Shown piece by piece: positions 42,781 through 50,669 of a stretch of 64,000 nt of DNA. The DNA comes from Streptomyces sp. Tue6028 (lineage in GTDB: Bacteria; Actinomycetota; Actinomycetes; Streptomycetales; Streptomycetaceae): positions 62,001 to 126,000 of the forward strand of contig NZ_MLCE01000027.1 of NCBI RefSeq assembly GCF_002300165.1, read 5' to 3'. A program made the position numbers and the translations under genes. Below the pieces are notes generated by a model. The model saw nothing but the letters and a program-made list of their open reading frames with translations. It did not search any database and was not told where the DNA came from. Every line of letters begins with the position of its first letter. Position 1 is the first letter of the stretch.

Positions 42781-44100
42781 CTACAGCCGGGCCCCCTTCA
42801 GGGCCATGTGCAGCAGCAGCCGGTCCTCGCCGTCGTCCAGGTCCAGGCCGGTGAGCTGTTCGACCCGGGACAGGCGGTAGTAGAGCGTCTGGCGGTGGAC
42901 GCCCAGCTCGGCGGCGGTACGGCCGGCCTGGCCCGCGCAGTCGAGGAACACCTCGGCCGTGCGCGCCAGTTCGCGGTGGGCGGGCGCCAGCAGCGCCTTC
43001 ACCACGGGGTCGTGGGCCACCTCCGGGGGAAGGGAGGTGAGCAGTCTGAAGGGGCCGATGGACGCCCACTCGGCGACCGGGCCGAGCCGCGGCTCGGCGA
43101 GGACGGCGCGGGCGGCGGCGGAGGCCTCCTGCCAGGCGGCCCCGAGCTCCGCGAGACCCACGCGGGCCACGGCGACCCCGGCCGCGGCCCGGCCCCGCCC
43201 GCCGCGTGCGCCGGCCCTGGTCCGTGCGCCCTCCCTGGTGCCCGGGAGCCGTCCGTCCTCCCCGCGTGTCGCGTCCGGGCCGCCCGCCGACGGCCCGCTC
43301 TCCCGGCGCCCGCCCTCCGCTTCCCGCACGAACCGGGAGGCCGCCGTCAGCGCCGGGGAGAGCACGTCCGCCGACCTCAGCCGCACGAGCAGCGCCAGAC
43401 TCTGCCCGGGGTCCCCTGCCTCGGGGGCGTGAGAGGTGCCCTCACCCCACGGCACCGTGCACAGCGCGGTCGCGCCCGGCACCGTACGGGCGGAGGGGGC
43501 GTCGTCCGGGTCGGCCGACGGCCACGGCGCCACGCAGACGACGGTGTGCAGGACGTCGGCGCGCGGACCGAGCGCCGACCGCAGCTCGGCGACGGCCATG
43601 TCGCGCTGCCAGCCGCGCTCCGCGGTGAGCACCGCGCGCAGCTCGCGGGTGAGGTCCGCGCCCGCCTGCGCCTCGTCCGCGAGCAGGGCGCCGATACGGG
43701 AGGCGACCTCCATGGCGGCGGCGAGCTGGGCGGCGGTGGGACCGGGGTCGTCGTCGAGGAGCCAGACGTAGCCGAGGACGACACCCCGATGGCGTACGGG
43801 CAGACAGATCCTCCCGCGGTACACGCCCGCCTCCGGGGTGGGCGGGATACGCACCGGACCGGTGGCGCGGGTGATGCCGAAGCCCTCGAACCAGGTGCGG
43901 ACCGCCGCGGTGGAGCGGCGCGTGAGGATCGAGCGGGCGCGCACGGGGTCCAGGGCCGATGGATCGAGCTCGCCCTCGGAGTCGTAGGCGCCGAAGGCGA
44001 TGAGCTCGAAGTCCCGGTTCTCCAGCGTCGCCGGGACGCCGAGCAGTGCCGAGATCTCGTCGACCAGCTCCTGGTAGTCCCCTCTGTATTCACCCGTCAC
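42781..44100 (-). CDS. PucR-family transcriptional regulator (probable proline-catabolism regulator)
   Basis: 439 residues. The C-terminal PucR helix-turn-helix (AELGVHRQTLYYRLSRVEQLTGLDLDD) is clear; the N-terminal half is a GAF-like sensor. A low-complexity Gly/Arg-rich insert lies near residues 270-310. Start: GTG at 44100 with GGGAGA eight bases upstream. It is divergent from the proline dehydrogenase gene (182 bp apart), so by position it is the candidate activator of the put genes. Confidence 0.88.
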   Translation of the reverse strand: MTGEYRGDYQELVDEISALLGVPATLENRDFELIAFGAYDSEGELDPSALDPVRARSILTRRSTAAVRTWFEGFGITRATGPVRIPPTPEAGVYRGRICLPVRHRGVVLGYVWLLDDDPGPTAAQLAAAMEVASRIGALLADEAQAGADLTRELRAVLTAERGWQRDMAVAELRSALGPRADVLHTVVCVAPWPSADPDDAPSARTVPGATALCTVPWGEGTSHAPEAGDPGQSLALLVRLRSADVLSPALTAASRFVREAEGGRRESGPSAGGPDATRGEDGRLPGTREGARTRAGARGGRGRAAAGVAVARVGLAELGAAWQEASAAARAVLAEPRLGPVAEWASIGPFRLLTSLPPEVAHDPVVKALLAPAHRELARTAEVFLDCAGQAGRTAAELGVHRQTLYYRLSRVEQLTGLDLDDGEDRLLLHMALKGARL

Positions 44101-44282
44101 CCGGGCATTCTCCCGCATTTTCGCGCGGCCTTCATACATCTGTCTGAGATCCAGGGCACGGATGCGTGACAGCTGTCGATGGCAGAGGATCGGAGCGATC
44201 CATAGGTTTCACGGTGGTTCTCCGTGCCGTACCCGAATGGTCGGGATTCGGCCTCCTGCTGGCTTTGTTGTGGAGGTGCCCC

Positions 44283-45209
44283 GTGCTGGGTCCCGTGATT
44301 CTCGCCGCCTCGCGCAGCGACAAGATGCGCCGTCTGATCTCGGCGGCCCCGGTGACCAAGCCGGTCGTCGACCGCTTCATACCCGGCGAGACCGTCGACC
44401 AGGTCGTCCCCATCATCCGGGAGCTCACGGGCAAGGGCCTCGAGGTCACGATGGACGTCGTCGGCGAGGACATCACGACCCCCGAGCAGGCCACCGCGGC
44501 CCGTGACGCCTACCTGGACCTGATCGAGCGCCTCAAGCAGCTCGACCTCGGCACCAAGGCCGAGATGTCCATCAAGCTGTCGATGTTCGGCCAGGCGCTG
44601 GAGGGCGGCCACGAGCTCGCCCTCGCCAACGTCCGCCCGGTTGTCGAGGCCGCCGCCGCCATCGGCACCACCGTGACGCTGGACGCCGAGGACCACACCA
44701 CCCTCGACTCGATGTTCGCCATCCACGAGGAGCTGCGGAAGGACTTCCCGCAGACCGGCTGCGTCATCCAGGCCTACCTCTTCCGCACCGAGGCCGACGC
44801 CCGCCGCCTCGCCGAGAGCGGCAGCCGTGTCCGCCTGGTGAAGGGCGCCTACAAGGAGCCCGCCGAGGTCGCCTACCAGCAGAAGGCGGAGACCGACAAG
44901 GCGTACGTGCGCATCCTGAAGATCCTGATGGAGGGCGAGGGGTACCCGATGATCGGGTCGCACGACCCGCGGCTCATCTCCATCGCGCAGGAGCTCGCGC
45001 GCAAGGCCGGGCGCAAACTGGACGAGTACGAGTTCCAGATGCTGTACGGCATCCGCAGCGACGAGCACCTGCGGCTCGCCGCCGAGGGGCACCGCATGCG
45101 TGTGTACACCGCGTACGGCACCGACTGGTACGGCTACTTCATGCGCCGCCTCGCGGAGAAGCCCGCCAACCTGCTCTTCTTCGCCCGCTCGATCCTCACC
45201 AAGGGCTGA
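44283..45209 (+). CDS. proline dehydrogenase (monofunctional)
   Basis: 308 residues, the short FAD-dependent PRODH type. It oxidises L-proline to pyrroline-5-carboxylate at the membrane. Visible: LSMFGQALEGG, the FAD/substrate-barrel segments VTLDAEDHTTLDS and RVRLVKGAYKEP, and the C-terminal substrate motif YGTDWYGYFMRRLAEKP with two Arg that bind the proline carboxylate. Start: GTG at 44283 with an ideal GGAGGTG RBS. The P5C dehydrogenase gene follows after 36 bp. Confidence 0.95.
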   Translation: MLGPVILAASRSDKMRRLISAAPVTKPVVDRFIPGETVDQVVPIIRELTGKGLEVTMDVVGEDITTPEQATAARDAYLDLIERLKQLDLGTKAEMSIKLSMFGQALEGGHELALANVRPVVEAAAAIGTTVTLDAEDHTTLDSMFAIHEELRKDFPQTGCVIQAYLFRTEADARRLAESGSRVRLVKGAYKEPAEVAYQQKAETDKAYVRILKILMEGEGYPMIGSHDPRLISIAQELARKAGRKLDEYEFQMLYGIRSDEHLRLAAEGHRMRVYTAYGTDWYGYFMRRLAEKPANLLFFARSILTKG

Positions 45210-45245
45210 GCCCGAACCACCCGCTCACTAAGGAGTACGGAACAC

Positions 45246-46877
45246 ATGGACGCTGTGACCCAGGTCCCCACCCCCGTCAACGAGCCGGTGCACGGCTACG
45301 CCCCCGGCTCGCCCGAGCGTGCCCGCCTGGAGGCCAAGCTCAAGGAGCTGGCCGAGAACCCGATCGAGCTGTCGATGACCATCGGCGGCGAGAAGCGGCT
45401 CGGCGGCGGTGAGCGCTTCGAGGTCGTGCAGCCGCACAACCACAAGGCGGTCATCGGCACCGGCGCGCACGCCACCCAGCAGGACGCGCAGGACGCCATC
45501 GACGCCGCCCTCGCGGCCGCGCCGGCCTGGCGCGCGATGTCCTTCGACGACCGCGCCGCGATCATCCTGCGCGCCGCCGAGCTGCTCGCCGGCCCGTGGC
45601 GCGAGACGCTGGCCGCCTCCACGATGCTCGGCCAGTCGAAGACCGCCCAGCAGGCCGAGATCGACACCCCGTGCGAGCTCGTCGACTTCTGGCGCTTCAA
45701 CGTCCACTACGCCCGTCAGATCCTCGCCGAGCAGCCGCCGGCGAACTCCCCGGGCGTGTGGAACCGCATGGACCACCGTCCGCTGGAGGGCTTCGTCTAC
45801 GCGATCACGCCCTTCAACTTCACCGCGATCGCGGGCAACCTGCCCACCGCTCCGGCGCTCATGGGCAACGTCGTCGTGTGGAAGCCGTCCCCGACGCAGA
45901 CCCACGCCGCCGTGCTGCTGATGCAGCTCCTGGAGGAGGCGGGCCTGCCCAAGGGCGTCATCAACCTCGTCACCGGTGACGGCATCGAGGTGTCCAAGGT
46001 CGCCCTGGAGCACCGCGACCTCGCCGGCATCCACTTCACCGGCTCGACGAAGACCTTCCAGTACCTGTGGAAGACGGTCGGCAACAACATCGAGAAGTAC
46101 CGCTCCTACCCGCGTCTGGTCGGCGAGACCGGCGGCAAGGACTTCGTCGTCGCCCACCCGTCGGCGGACCGCGCGGTTCTCAAGACCGCACTGACCCGCG
46201 GTTCCTTCGAGTACCAGGGCCAGAAGTGCTCGGCGAGCTCCCGCGCCTACATCCCGGCCTCCATCTGGAACTCCGGTTTCAAGGAGGAGTTCGCGGCCGA
46301 GGTCGACTACCTGACCATGGGTGACGTCACCGACCTGTCGAACTTCATCGGCGCGGTCATCGACGAGCGTGCGTTCGCCAAGAACAAGGCGGCCATCGAC
46401 CGCGCGAAGGACGACGAGACCTGCACGATCATCGCGGGCGGCTCGTACGACGACTCCGTCGGCTACTTCGTGCGCCCGACCGTCGTCGAGTGCTCGGACC
46501 CGGAGAACGAGGTCTTCACGACCGAGTACTTCGGCCCCTTCCTCGCCGTGTACGTCTACGAGGACGACAAGTACGACGAGATGCTGACCCAGATGGAGTC
46601 GGCGTCCGACTACGCGCTCACCGGCGCGGTCATCTCCGGCGACCGCGCGGCGGCCGCGTACACGATGGAGAAGCTCCGCTACGCGGCGGGCAACTTCTAC
46701 ATCAACGACAAGTCGACCGGTGCCGTCGTCGGCCAGCAGCCCTTCGGCGGCGGCCGTGCCTCCGGCACCAACGACAAGGCCGGCGCCCCGCAGAACCTGA
46801 TGCGCTGGACGCTGACCCGCGCCATCAAGGAGACGCTGGTGCCGCCGACCGACTACGGCTACCCGCACATGGGCTGA
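45246..46877 (+). CDS. pruA: delta-1-pyrroline-5-carboxylate dehydrogenase
   Basis: 543 residues, aldehyde dehydrogenase superfamily, P5CDH type. Catalytic Glu294 (VGETGGKDF) and Cys328 (GQKCSASSR) are present, as is the NAD site GSTKTFQYLW. It oxidises glutamate semialdehyde to glutamate, finishing proline degradation with the gene just upstream. AAGGAG RBS at good spacing. It converges on the hydrolase gene, with only 3 bp between the stops. Confidence 0.96.
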   Translation: MDAVTQVPTPVNEPVHGYAPGSPERARLEAKLKELAENPIELSMTIGGEKRLGGGERFEVVQPHNHKAVIGTGAHATQQDAQDAIDAALAAAPAWRAMSFDDRAAIILRAAELLAGPWRETLAASTMLGQSKTAQQAEIDTPCELVDFWRFNVHYARQILAEQPPANSPGVWNRMDHRPLEGFVYAITPFNFTAIAGNLPTAPALMGNVVVWKPSPTQTHAAVLLMQLLEEAGLPKGVINLVTGDGIEVSKVALEHRDLAGIHFTGSTKTFQYLWKTVGNNIEKYRSYPRLVGETGGKDFVVAHPSADRAVLKTALTRGSFEYQGQKCSASSRAYIPASIWNSGFKEEFAAEVDYLTMGDVTDLSNFIGAVIDERAFAKNKAAIDRAKDDETCTIIAGGSYDDSVGYFVRPTVVECSDPENEVFTTEYFGPFLAVYVYEDDKYDEMLTQMESASDYALTGAVISGDRAAAAYTMEKLRYAAGNFYINDKSTGAVVGQQPFGGGRASGTNDKAGAPQNLMRWTLTRAIKETLVPPTDYGYPHMG

Positions 46878-46880
46878 CCG

Positions 46881-47753
46881 CTAGCGGACATGCCGGGCCA
46901 GGAAGTCGCCGATCAGGGCGGCTGCCTGGCCCGCGTGCGTTTCCAGGGCGAAGTGGCCGGCGGGGAGCAGGTGGATCTCGGCCTGCGGGAGGTCGCGCCG
47001 GAAGGCGAGGGCGCCCGCCGGGACGAAGATCTCGTCGTGCGCGCCCCAGACGGCGAGCAGTGGGACCTGGCTGTCGCGGAAGTACTCGTGGAACGCCGGG
47101 TAGAGGGCGAAGTTGGAGCCGTAGTCGGAGATCAGGTCGAGCTGGATCTCGCTCTGGCCCGGGCGGGCCATGCGGGCCGCGTCGTGCTCGTAGGCGTCGG
47201 GGCTGACGAGCGTCGGGTCCGGGACGCCGTGCAGGTACTGCCACTTGATGCCGTCCGGGCTGCTGATCTCCCTGACCGGCGCCTCGGTCTCGGGCGTGCG
47301 CTGCGCGATCAGCGCGAGCACCGGTGCCCACGCGTCGGCGCCCAGGCCCTCCTCGTACGCGTTGCCGTTCTGCGTGATGATCGCGGTCACCCGCTCGGGG
47401 TGCGCGAGGGCCAGGCGCAGGCCGATCGGGGCGCCGTAGTCCTGGATGTAGAGCGCGTACTCCTTCAGTCCGAGCTGCTCGGTGAACTCGCCGGTGATCT
47501 CGGCCAGTCGGTCGAAGGTGTAGCGGAACTCGTCGGCGGCGGGCGTCGCCGAGCGGCCGAAGCCGATGTGGTCGGGGGCCACGAGGTGGTAGCGGTCGGC
47601 GAGCAGCGGCATCAGGTCCCGGAACATGTGCGAGCTGGTCGGGAAGCCGTGCAGGAGGAGCAGGACGGGGGCGTCGGCGGGGCCCGCCTCCCGGTAGGCG
47701 ATCTCCAGGCCTCGGACGGTGGTGGTGCGGTGGTGGATCCGGTGCGCGGTCAT
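46881..47753 (-). CDS. alpha/beta hydrolase with Asp nucleophile (haloalkane dehalogenase/epoxide hydrolase-like)
   Basis: 290 residues. LLLLHGFPTSSHMFRDLMPLL gives the oxyanion-hole HGFP; the nucleophile elbow is IQDYGAPIG, with Asp rather than Ser, as in haloalkane dehalogenases and epoxide hydrolases. The acid is in WGAHDEIFVP and the His in LLPAGHFALE. Start: ATG at 47753 preceded by AGGGGAA. The reaction is therefore likely hydrolytic dehalogenation or epoxide opening; the true substrate is unknown. Divergent from the acetyltransferase gene. Confidence 0.88.
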   Translation of the reverse strand: MTAHRIHHRTTTVRGLEIAYREAGPADAPVLLLLHGFPTSSHMFRDLMPLLADRYHLVAPDHIGFGRSATPAADEFRYTFDRLAEITGEFTEQLGLKEYALYIQDYGAPIGLRLALAHPERVTAIITQNGNAYEEGLGADAWAPVLALIAQRTPETEAPVREISSPDGIKWQYLHGVPDPTLVSPDAYEHDAARMARPGQSEIQLDLISDYGSNFALYPAFHEYFRDSQVPLLAVWGAHDEIFVPAGALAFRRDLPQAEIHLLPAGHFALETHAGQAAALIGDFLARHVR

Positions 47754-47763
47754 GACGGTTCCC

Positions 47764-47844
47764 CTAACCCCTGAAGTTCTCCTTGGTGGTGAGATCACCT
47801 CACCATATCCATGACTAACCGGTCAAGATGTTTTTGGAGGTTAG
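47764..47844. promoter_or_regulatory. CTAACC sites between hydrolase and acetyltransferase genes
   Basis: CTAACC occurs at 47764-47769 and 47815-47820 and inverted as GGTTAG at 47839-47844, in an intergenic region of 128 bp. GGTGA-GA-TCACC (47786-47797) is a further small dyad. These could be operator elements for the divergent pair; no regulator gene is adjacent. Confidence 0.35.
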
Positions 47845-47881
47845 GCCGACGGAGGGTCAACTCCCCGGCGATACTGGCCGG

Positions 47882-48421
47882 ATGACCCTCCGACTGCGCA
47901 CGGCCCACACCGCGGACCTCGCCCCGGGCGACCTCCGTGCCGTCCGCGAGCTCCTGGACGCCGCCTTCGACGGGGGCTTCGACGACCACGACTGGGACCA
48001 TGGACTCGGCGGCCTCCACGTCCTCGTGCACGACGCGCGGGGCCTGGCCGCCCACGGTTCGGTGGTCCAGCGCCGCGTCCTGCATCGCGGCCGTTCGCTG
48101 CGTACCGGATACGTGGAGGCGGTCGGTGTGCGCGCCGACGTGCGGCGCACGGGCCTGGGCGGGCGGGTGATGGCCGAGCTGGAGCGCATCGTCGACGGCG
48201 CGTACGCGCTGGGCGCGCTCTCCGCGAGCGAGGAGGGCGCCGCGCTCTACGCGGCCCGCGGCTGGCGGGTCTGGCCGGGCCGGATCTGCGTGCTCGGCCC
48301 GGACGGCGTGGTGCGGCTGCCGGAGGAGGAAGGGACCACCTTCGTCCGCCCCTCGTCGGCCGGCCCACTCGATCCCGCGCACGAGCTGGTCCTCGACTGG
48401 CGCGACGGCGACGTGCTCTGA
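47882..48421 (+). CDS. AAC(2')-I-like aminoglycoside 2'-N-acetyltransferase
   Basis: 179 residues, GNAT fold. It follows the mycobacterial AAC(2')-Ic sequence (as I recall it) along its whole length: HTADL near the start, DWDHGLGGLHVLVHD, VVQRRVLHRGRSLRTGYVEAVGVRAD, GALSASEEGAALYAARGW and a C-terminal DWRDGDVL. The Glu and Ser that contact the drug in that enzyme have counterparts (YVE, GALS); the last residue is Leu instead of Trp. The AcCoA loop is RRTGLGG. ATG at 47882. Enzymes of this group acetylate the 2'-amine of gentamicin/tobramycin-like drugs; activity here is inferred. Confidence 0.82.
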   Translation: MTLRLRTAHTADLAPGDLRAVRELLDAAFDGGFDDHDWDHGLGGLHVLVHDARGLAAHGSVVQRRVLHRGRSLRTGYVEAVGVRADVRRTGLGGRVMAELERIVDGAYALGALSASEEGAALYAARGWRVWPGRICVLGPDGVVRLPEEEGTTFVRPSSAGPLDPAHELVLDWRDGDVL

Positions 48422-48747
48422 CGCCGGACCGGACGGGCGGCGGCCACCCTGCGGCCGCATCCATCCGTGAGCGATGTGACCAGTGGGATCAGTGCAGGTC
48501 AGAGCGGTGTGACCCGAATCGCCGTCTCAGATAGTAGGAAGTCCGACTAACTGTGGAGACAGATGCCCGCTCCTCGCCTAGTTTTGTAGGAGCCGAACGT
48601 CTCGCTCGACCCAGCGAATGGCGGTCGTGAGCCGGAGCCCCTGGCAGGTAACCCCTGCGGCACCGCTCCCCGCCCCATCCGGCGTCTCGTAAATCCCTCA
48701 CCGCACTTCCGGACCACCGCGTCCGGAGGCAAAGGAGTCGATTCATC
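48422..48747. other. 326-bp intergenic region with palindrome
   Basis: No gene is seen. It is less GC-rich than its surroundings and holds the dyad AGTAGGAAGTCCGACT (48533-48548, one mismatch per arm) followed by CTAGTTTTGTAGGAG near 48580. Part of it must be the promoter and long leader of the 42-aa gene at 48748; a small RNA cannot be excluded. Confidence 0.45.
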
Positions 48748-48876
48748 ATGGCCGAGACGACCGTCCGCCGAGTCCGCCACATCTCCCGTACGAGCGATTC
48801 CGACCGCAAGAACGCGGCAGCGGCCCTCCAGCGCGCCCTCGACCGCCGGGACAACGGCGGCGAGACGGGCCACTGA
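48748..48876 (+). CDS. 42-aa basic small protein
   Basis: Sequence starts MAETTVRRVRHISRTSDSDRKN, continues as an Ala/Arg-rich helix and ends GGETGH. ATG at 48748, with AAAGGAG ten bases upstream, the best RBS in the surrounding 400 bp. Codon third positions are strongly GC. No family recognised; similar short Streptomyces proteins exist in my memory. Its long leader suggests regulated expression. Confidence 0.6.
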   Translation: MAETTVRRVRHISRTSDSDRKNAAAALQRALDRRDNGGETGH

Positions 48877-48919
48877 GCCGACCGCACGCCCCGGCCGACG
48901 GCCGGGCCACGTACCGGGA

Positions 48920-48942
48920 GCCGCACCCGCACGGGGTGCGGC
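48920..48942. terminator. convergent terminator
   Basis: GCCGCACCC (48920-48928) pairs with GGGTGCGGC (48934-48942) around GCACG, between the 42-aa gene and the convergent phosphatase gene. Confidence 0.75.
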
Positions 48943-48949
48943 GCGGGGC

Positions 48950-50515
48950 TCACGCGCCGCGCCGCACCTCGAAGTGGTCGATGCGCTCGCCGCTCTGCGC
49001 GAGCGCCGACACCTTGAGCCGGGGAGTGGTGCCCGCCTCCGCCTCCACGGAGAGGAAGGAGAAGCCGGTGTACCGCACCCGTGACCACTCCACGGTCTCG
49101 GCCCTCTGCTGCCGGGAGCCGGTCCAGTGGAAGGTCTCGACGGACTCGCGGTTGTCGACCTTCCCCTCGTAGCTGTCCTTCACCCCGGTGGGGAACCGGT
49201 ACAGGCTCTTGCCCGCGCCGCCCGCCGTGACGTGGACGATCCCGTCCCGTGTCGGATCCGTCGACGCGCCGACCGGGACGCGCCTGCCGACCTTTCCGCC
49301 CTTGATGGCGTCGGTCCGCTCGTACACGTGGTTGTGGCCGTTGATCACCAGGTCCACCTGGTGCTTGGCGAACAGCGGCCCCCAGGTGTCCCGCACCCCG
49401 CCGTCGGAGGCGTGCGTCGCCGTGGAGTACGCGCAGTGGTGGAAGAAGACCACCACGAAGTCGGCCGTCCGCCGCAGCTCGCCGAGCCGCCTGTCGAGCC
49501 AGGCCGTCTGCCGCCCGCCCGAGTAGCCCTTGTTGGCGGGGATCTCGTACGACACGTCGTTCGCGTCCAGCGCCACGATCCCGACATTGCCGTACGTGAA
49601 GGAGTAGACGCCCGGCGCCTTGCGCGCGTCGAAGCCGTTGTCCGGGAGCGACCAGCGGGCCGACTGGCCCCCGTAGCCGTTCGGCGAGTACCACGCCTCC
49701 ATGTCGTGGTTGCCGGTCGTCACCATCCACGGCACCGACTTCGCCACGGACTCGGTCTGCTTGAGGAACAGGTCCCAGGCGCTGGGGTCGTAGATGTCGG
49801 AATCCTTGCCGAGCCCGACCGAGTCCGCGTAGCAGATGTCGCCCGCGTGCAGGTGGAAGGCCGGGTGGCGGCCGAGGATCAGCTTGTCGTTGGCGAGCGC
49901 CTCGGGAGTGACGCCCTGGTCGCCGAAGGCGGTGAACACGAACTTCTCGGCAGCGGCGGGCGCCGTGCGGAAACGGCCGACCGTCGCGTGCCGGTCGCGC
50001 GCCGCCGGGTCGAACCCCTCGTGGCCGACGCCGTAGTAGTACGTCGTGCCGGGGCGCAGCCCGTCGAGCGCCGCGTGCAGGTAGTACTGGTCCAGCGCGA
50101 ACCGCTGGCCCGGCAGGCCGGGCGTGTGCAGGGGCCTGACCTCGGCCTCGATCTTCCGGCTCAGCTCCCAGGGCGTCAGCCCCACCCGCACGTACGGCTT
50201 CCTGACCGCGAGCGGCACCTGCCAGGAGACGCGCATCTGGGTCCGCGGGTCCGCGCCGAAGGCCAGGTGGCGGCCGAAGGGCGTGACGACGGAGCCGTGC
50301 ACCTGCCCGGTCGCCGTACGCACGGACGGGCCGGACGTGCGCGTCGCCGCCCCCGCCCCCTGCGAGCAGCCGGCCAGCAGACCGCCGCCCGCGAACGCGC
50401 CCGCGGTGACCAGGGCGCGCCTGCGGGTCAGCTTCGTCCGCAGGTACTCGTGCTGCTCGGCCATGCTCATACGGCGCGCGAGTTGTTCCGGGATGCCGAC
50501 GTCAGGGGTGTCCAT
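48950..50515 (-). CDS. Tat-exported purple acid phosphatase-type metallophosphoesterase lipoprotein
   Basis: 521 residues. A twin-arginine signal (LTRRRALVTAGAFAGGG) leads into the lipobox LLAGC. An N-terminal fibronectin-like domain (about residues 70-190; RVSWQVPL, LRPGTTYYYGVG) is followed by the metal-binding core: GDQG, HAGDICYAD, TTGNHD, VFFHHCAYS and GHNHVYERT, the motifs of purple acid phosphatases. It probably releases phosphate from organic esters outside the cell. ATG at 50515; the longer open frame to 51307 is antisense to leuB and discarded. A possible PHO-box repeat lies upstream. Confidence 0.92.
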   Translation of the reverse strand: MDTPDVGIPEQLARRMSMAEQHEYLRTKLTRRRALVTAGAFAGGGLLAGCSQGAGAATRTSGPSVRTATGQVHGSVVTPFGRHLAFGADPRTQMRVSWQVPLAVRKPYVRVGLTPWELSRKIEAEVRPLHTPGLPGQRFALDQYYLHAALDGLRPGTTYYYGVGHEGFDPAARDRHATVGRFRTAPAAAEKFVFTAFGDQGVTPEALANDKLILGRHPAFHLHAGDICYADSVGLGKDSDIYDPSAWDLFLKQTESVAKSVPWMVTTGNHDMEAWYSPNGYGGQSARWSLPDNGFDARKAPGVYSFTYGNVGIVALDANDVSYEIPANKGYSGGRQTAWLDRRLGELRRTADFVVVFFHHCAYSTATHASDGGVRDTWGPLFAKHQVDLVINGHNHVYERTDAIKGGKVGRRVPVGASTDPTRDGIVHVTAGGAGKSLYRFPTGVKDSYEGKVDNRESVETFHWTGSRQQRAETVEWSRVRYTGFSFLSVEAEAGTTPRLKVSALAQSGERIDHFEVRRGA

Positions 50516-50544
50516 GTCGGGAAACTTCCCAGGACGCCCCAACG

Positions 50545-50566
50545 GCCGCGGGACGTAAGGGTGAAC
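50545..50566 (-). promoter_or_regulatory. possible PhoP box
   Basis: On the minus strand GTTCACCCTTA (50556-50566) matches the 11-bp PhoP direct-repeat unit; the adjacent unit CGTCCCGCGGC matches weakly. It lies 30-50 bp upstream of the phosphatase start. A second good unit is lacking, so this is tentative. Confidence 0.3.
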
Positions 50567-50669
50567 GGTGGGCGTCGGGTCGGCGTTCCGCGGGGCCGTG
50601 GCGGCGAACGCGATGTCCGGATGGCGGACATGGCGTGTCATCCCATGGGACAAGGAGTACGGTGCCGTC

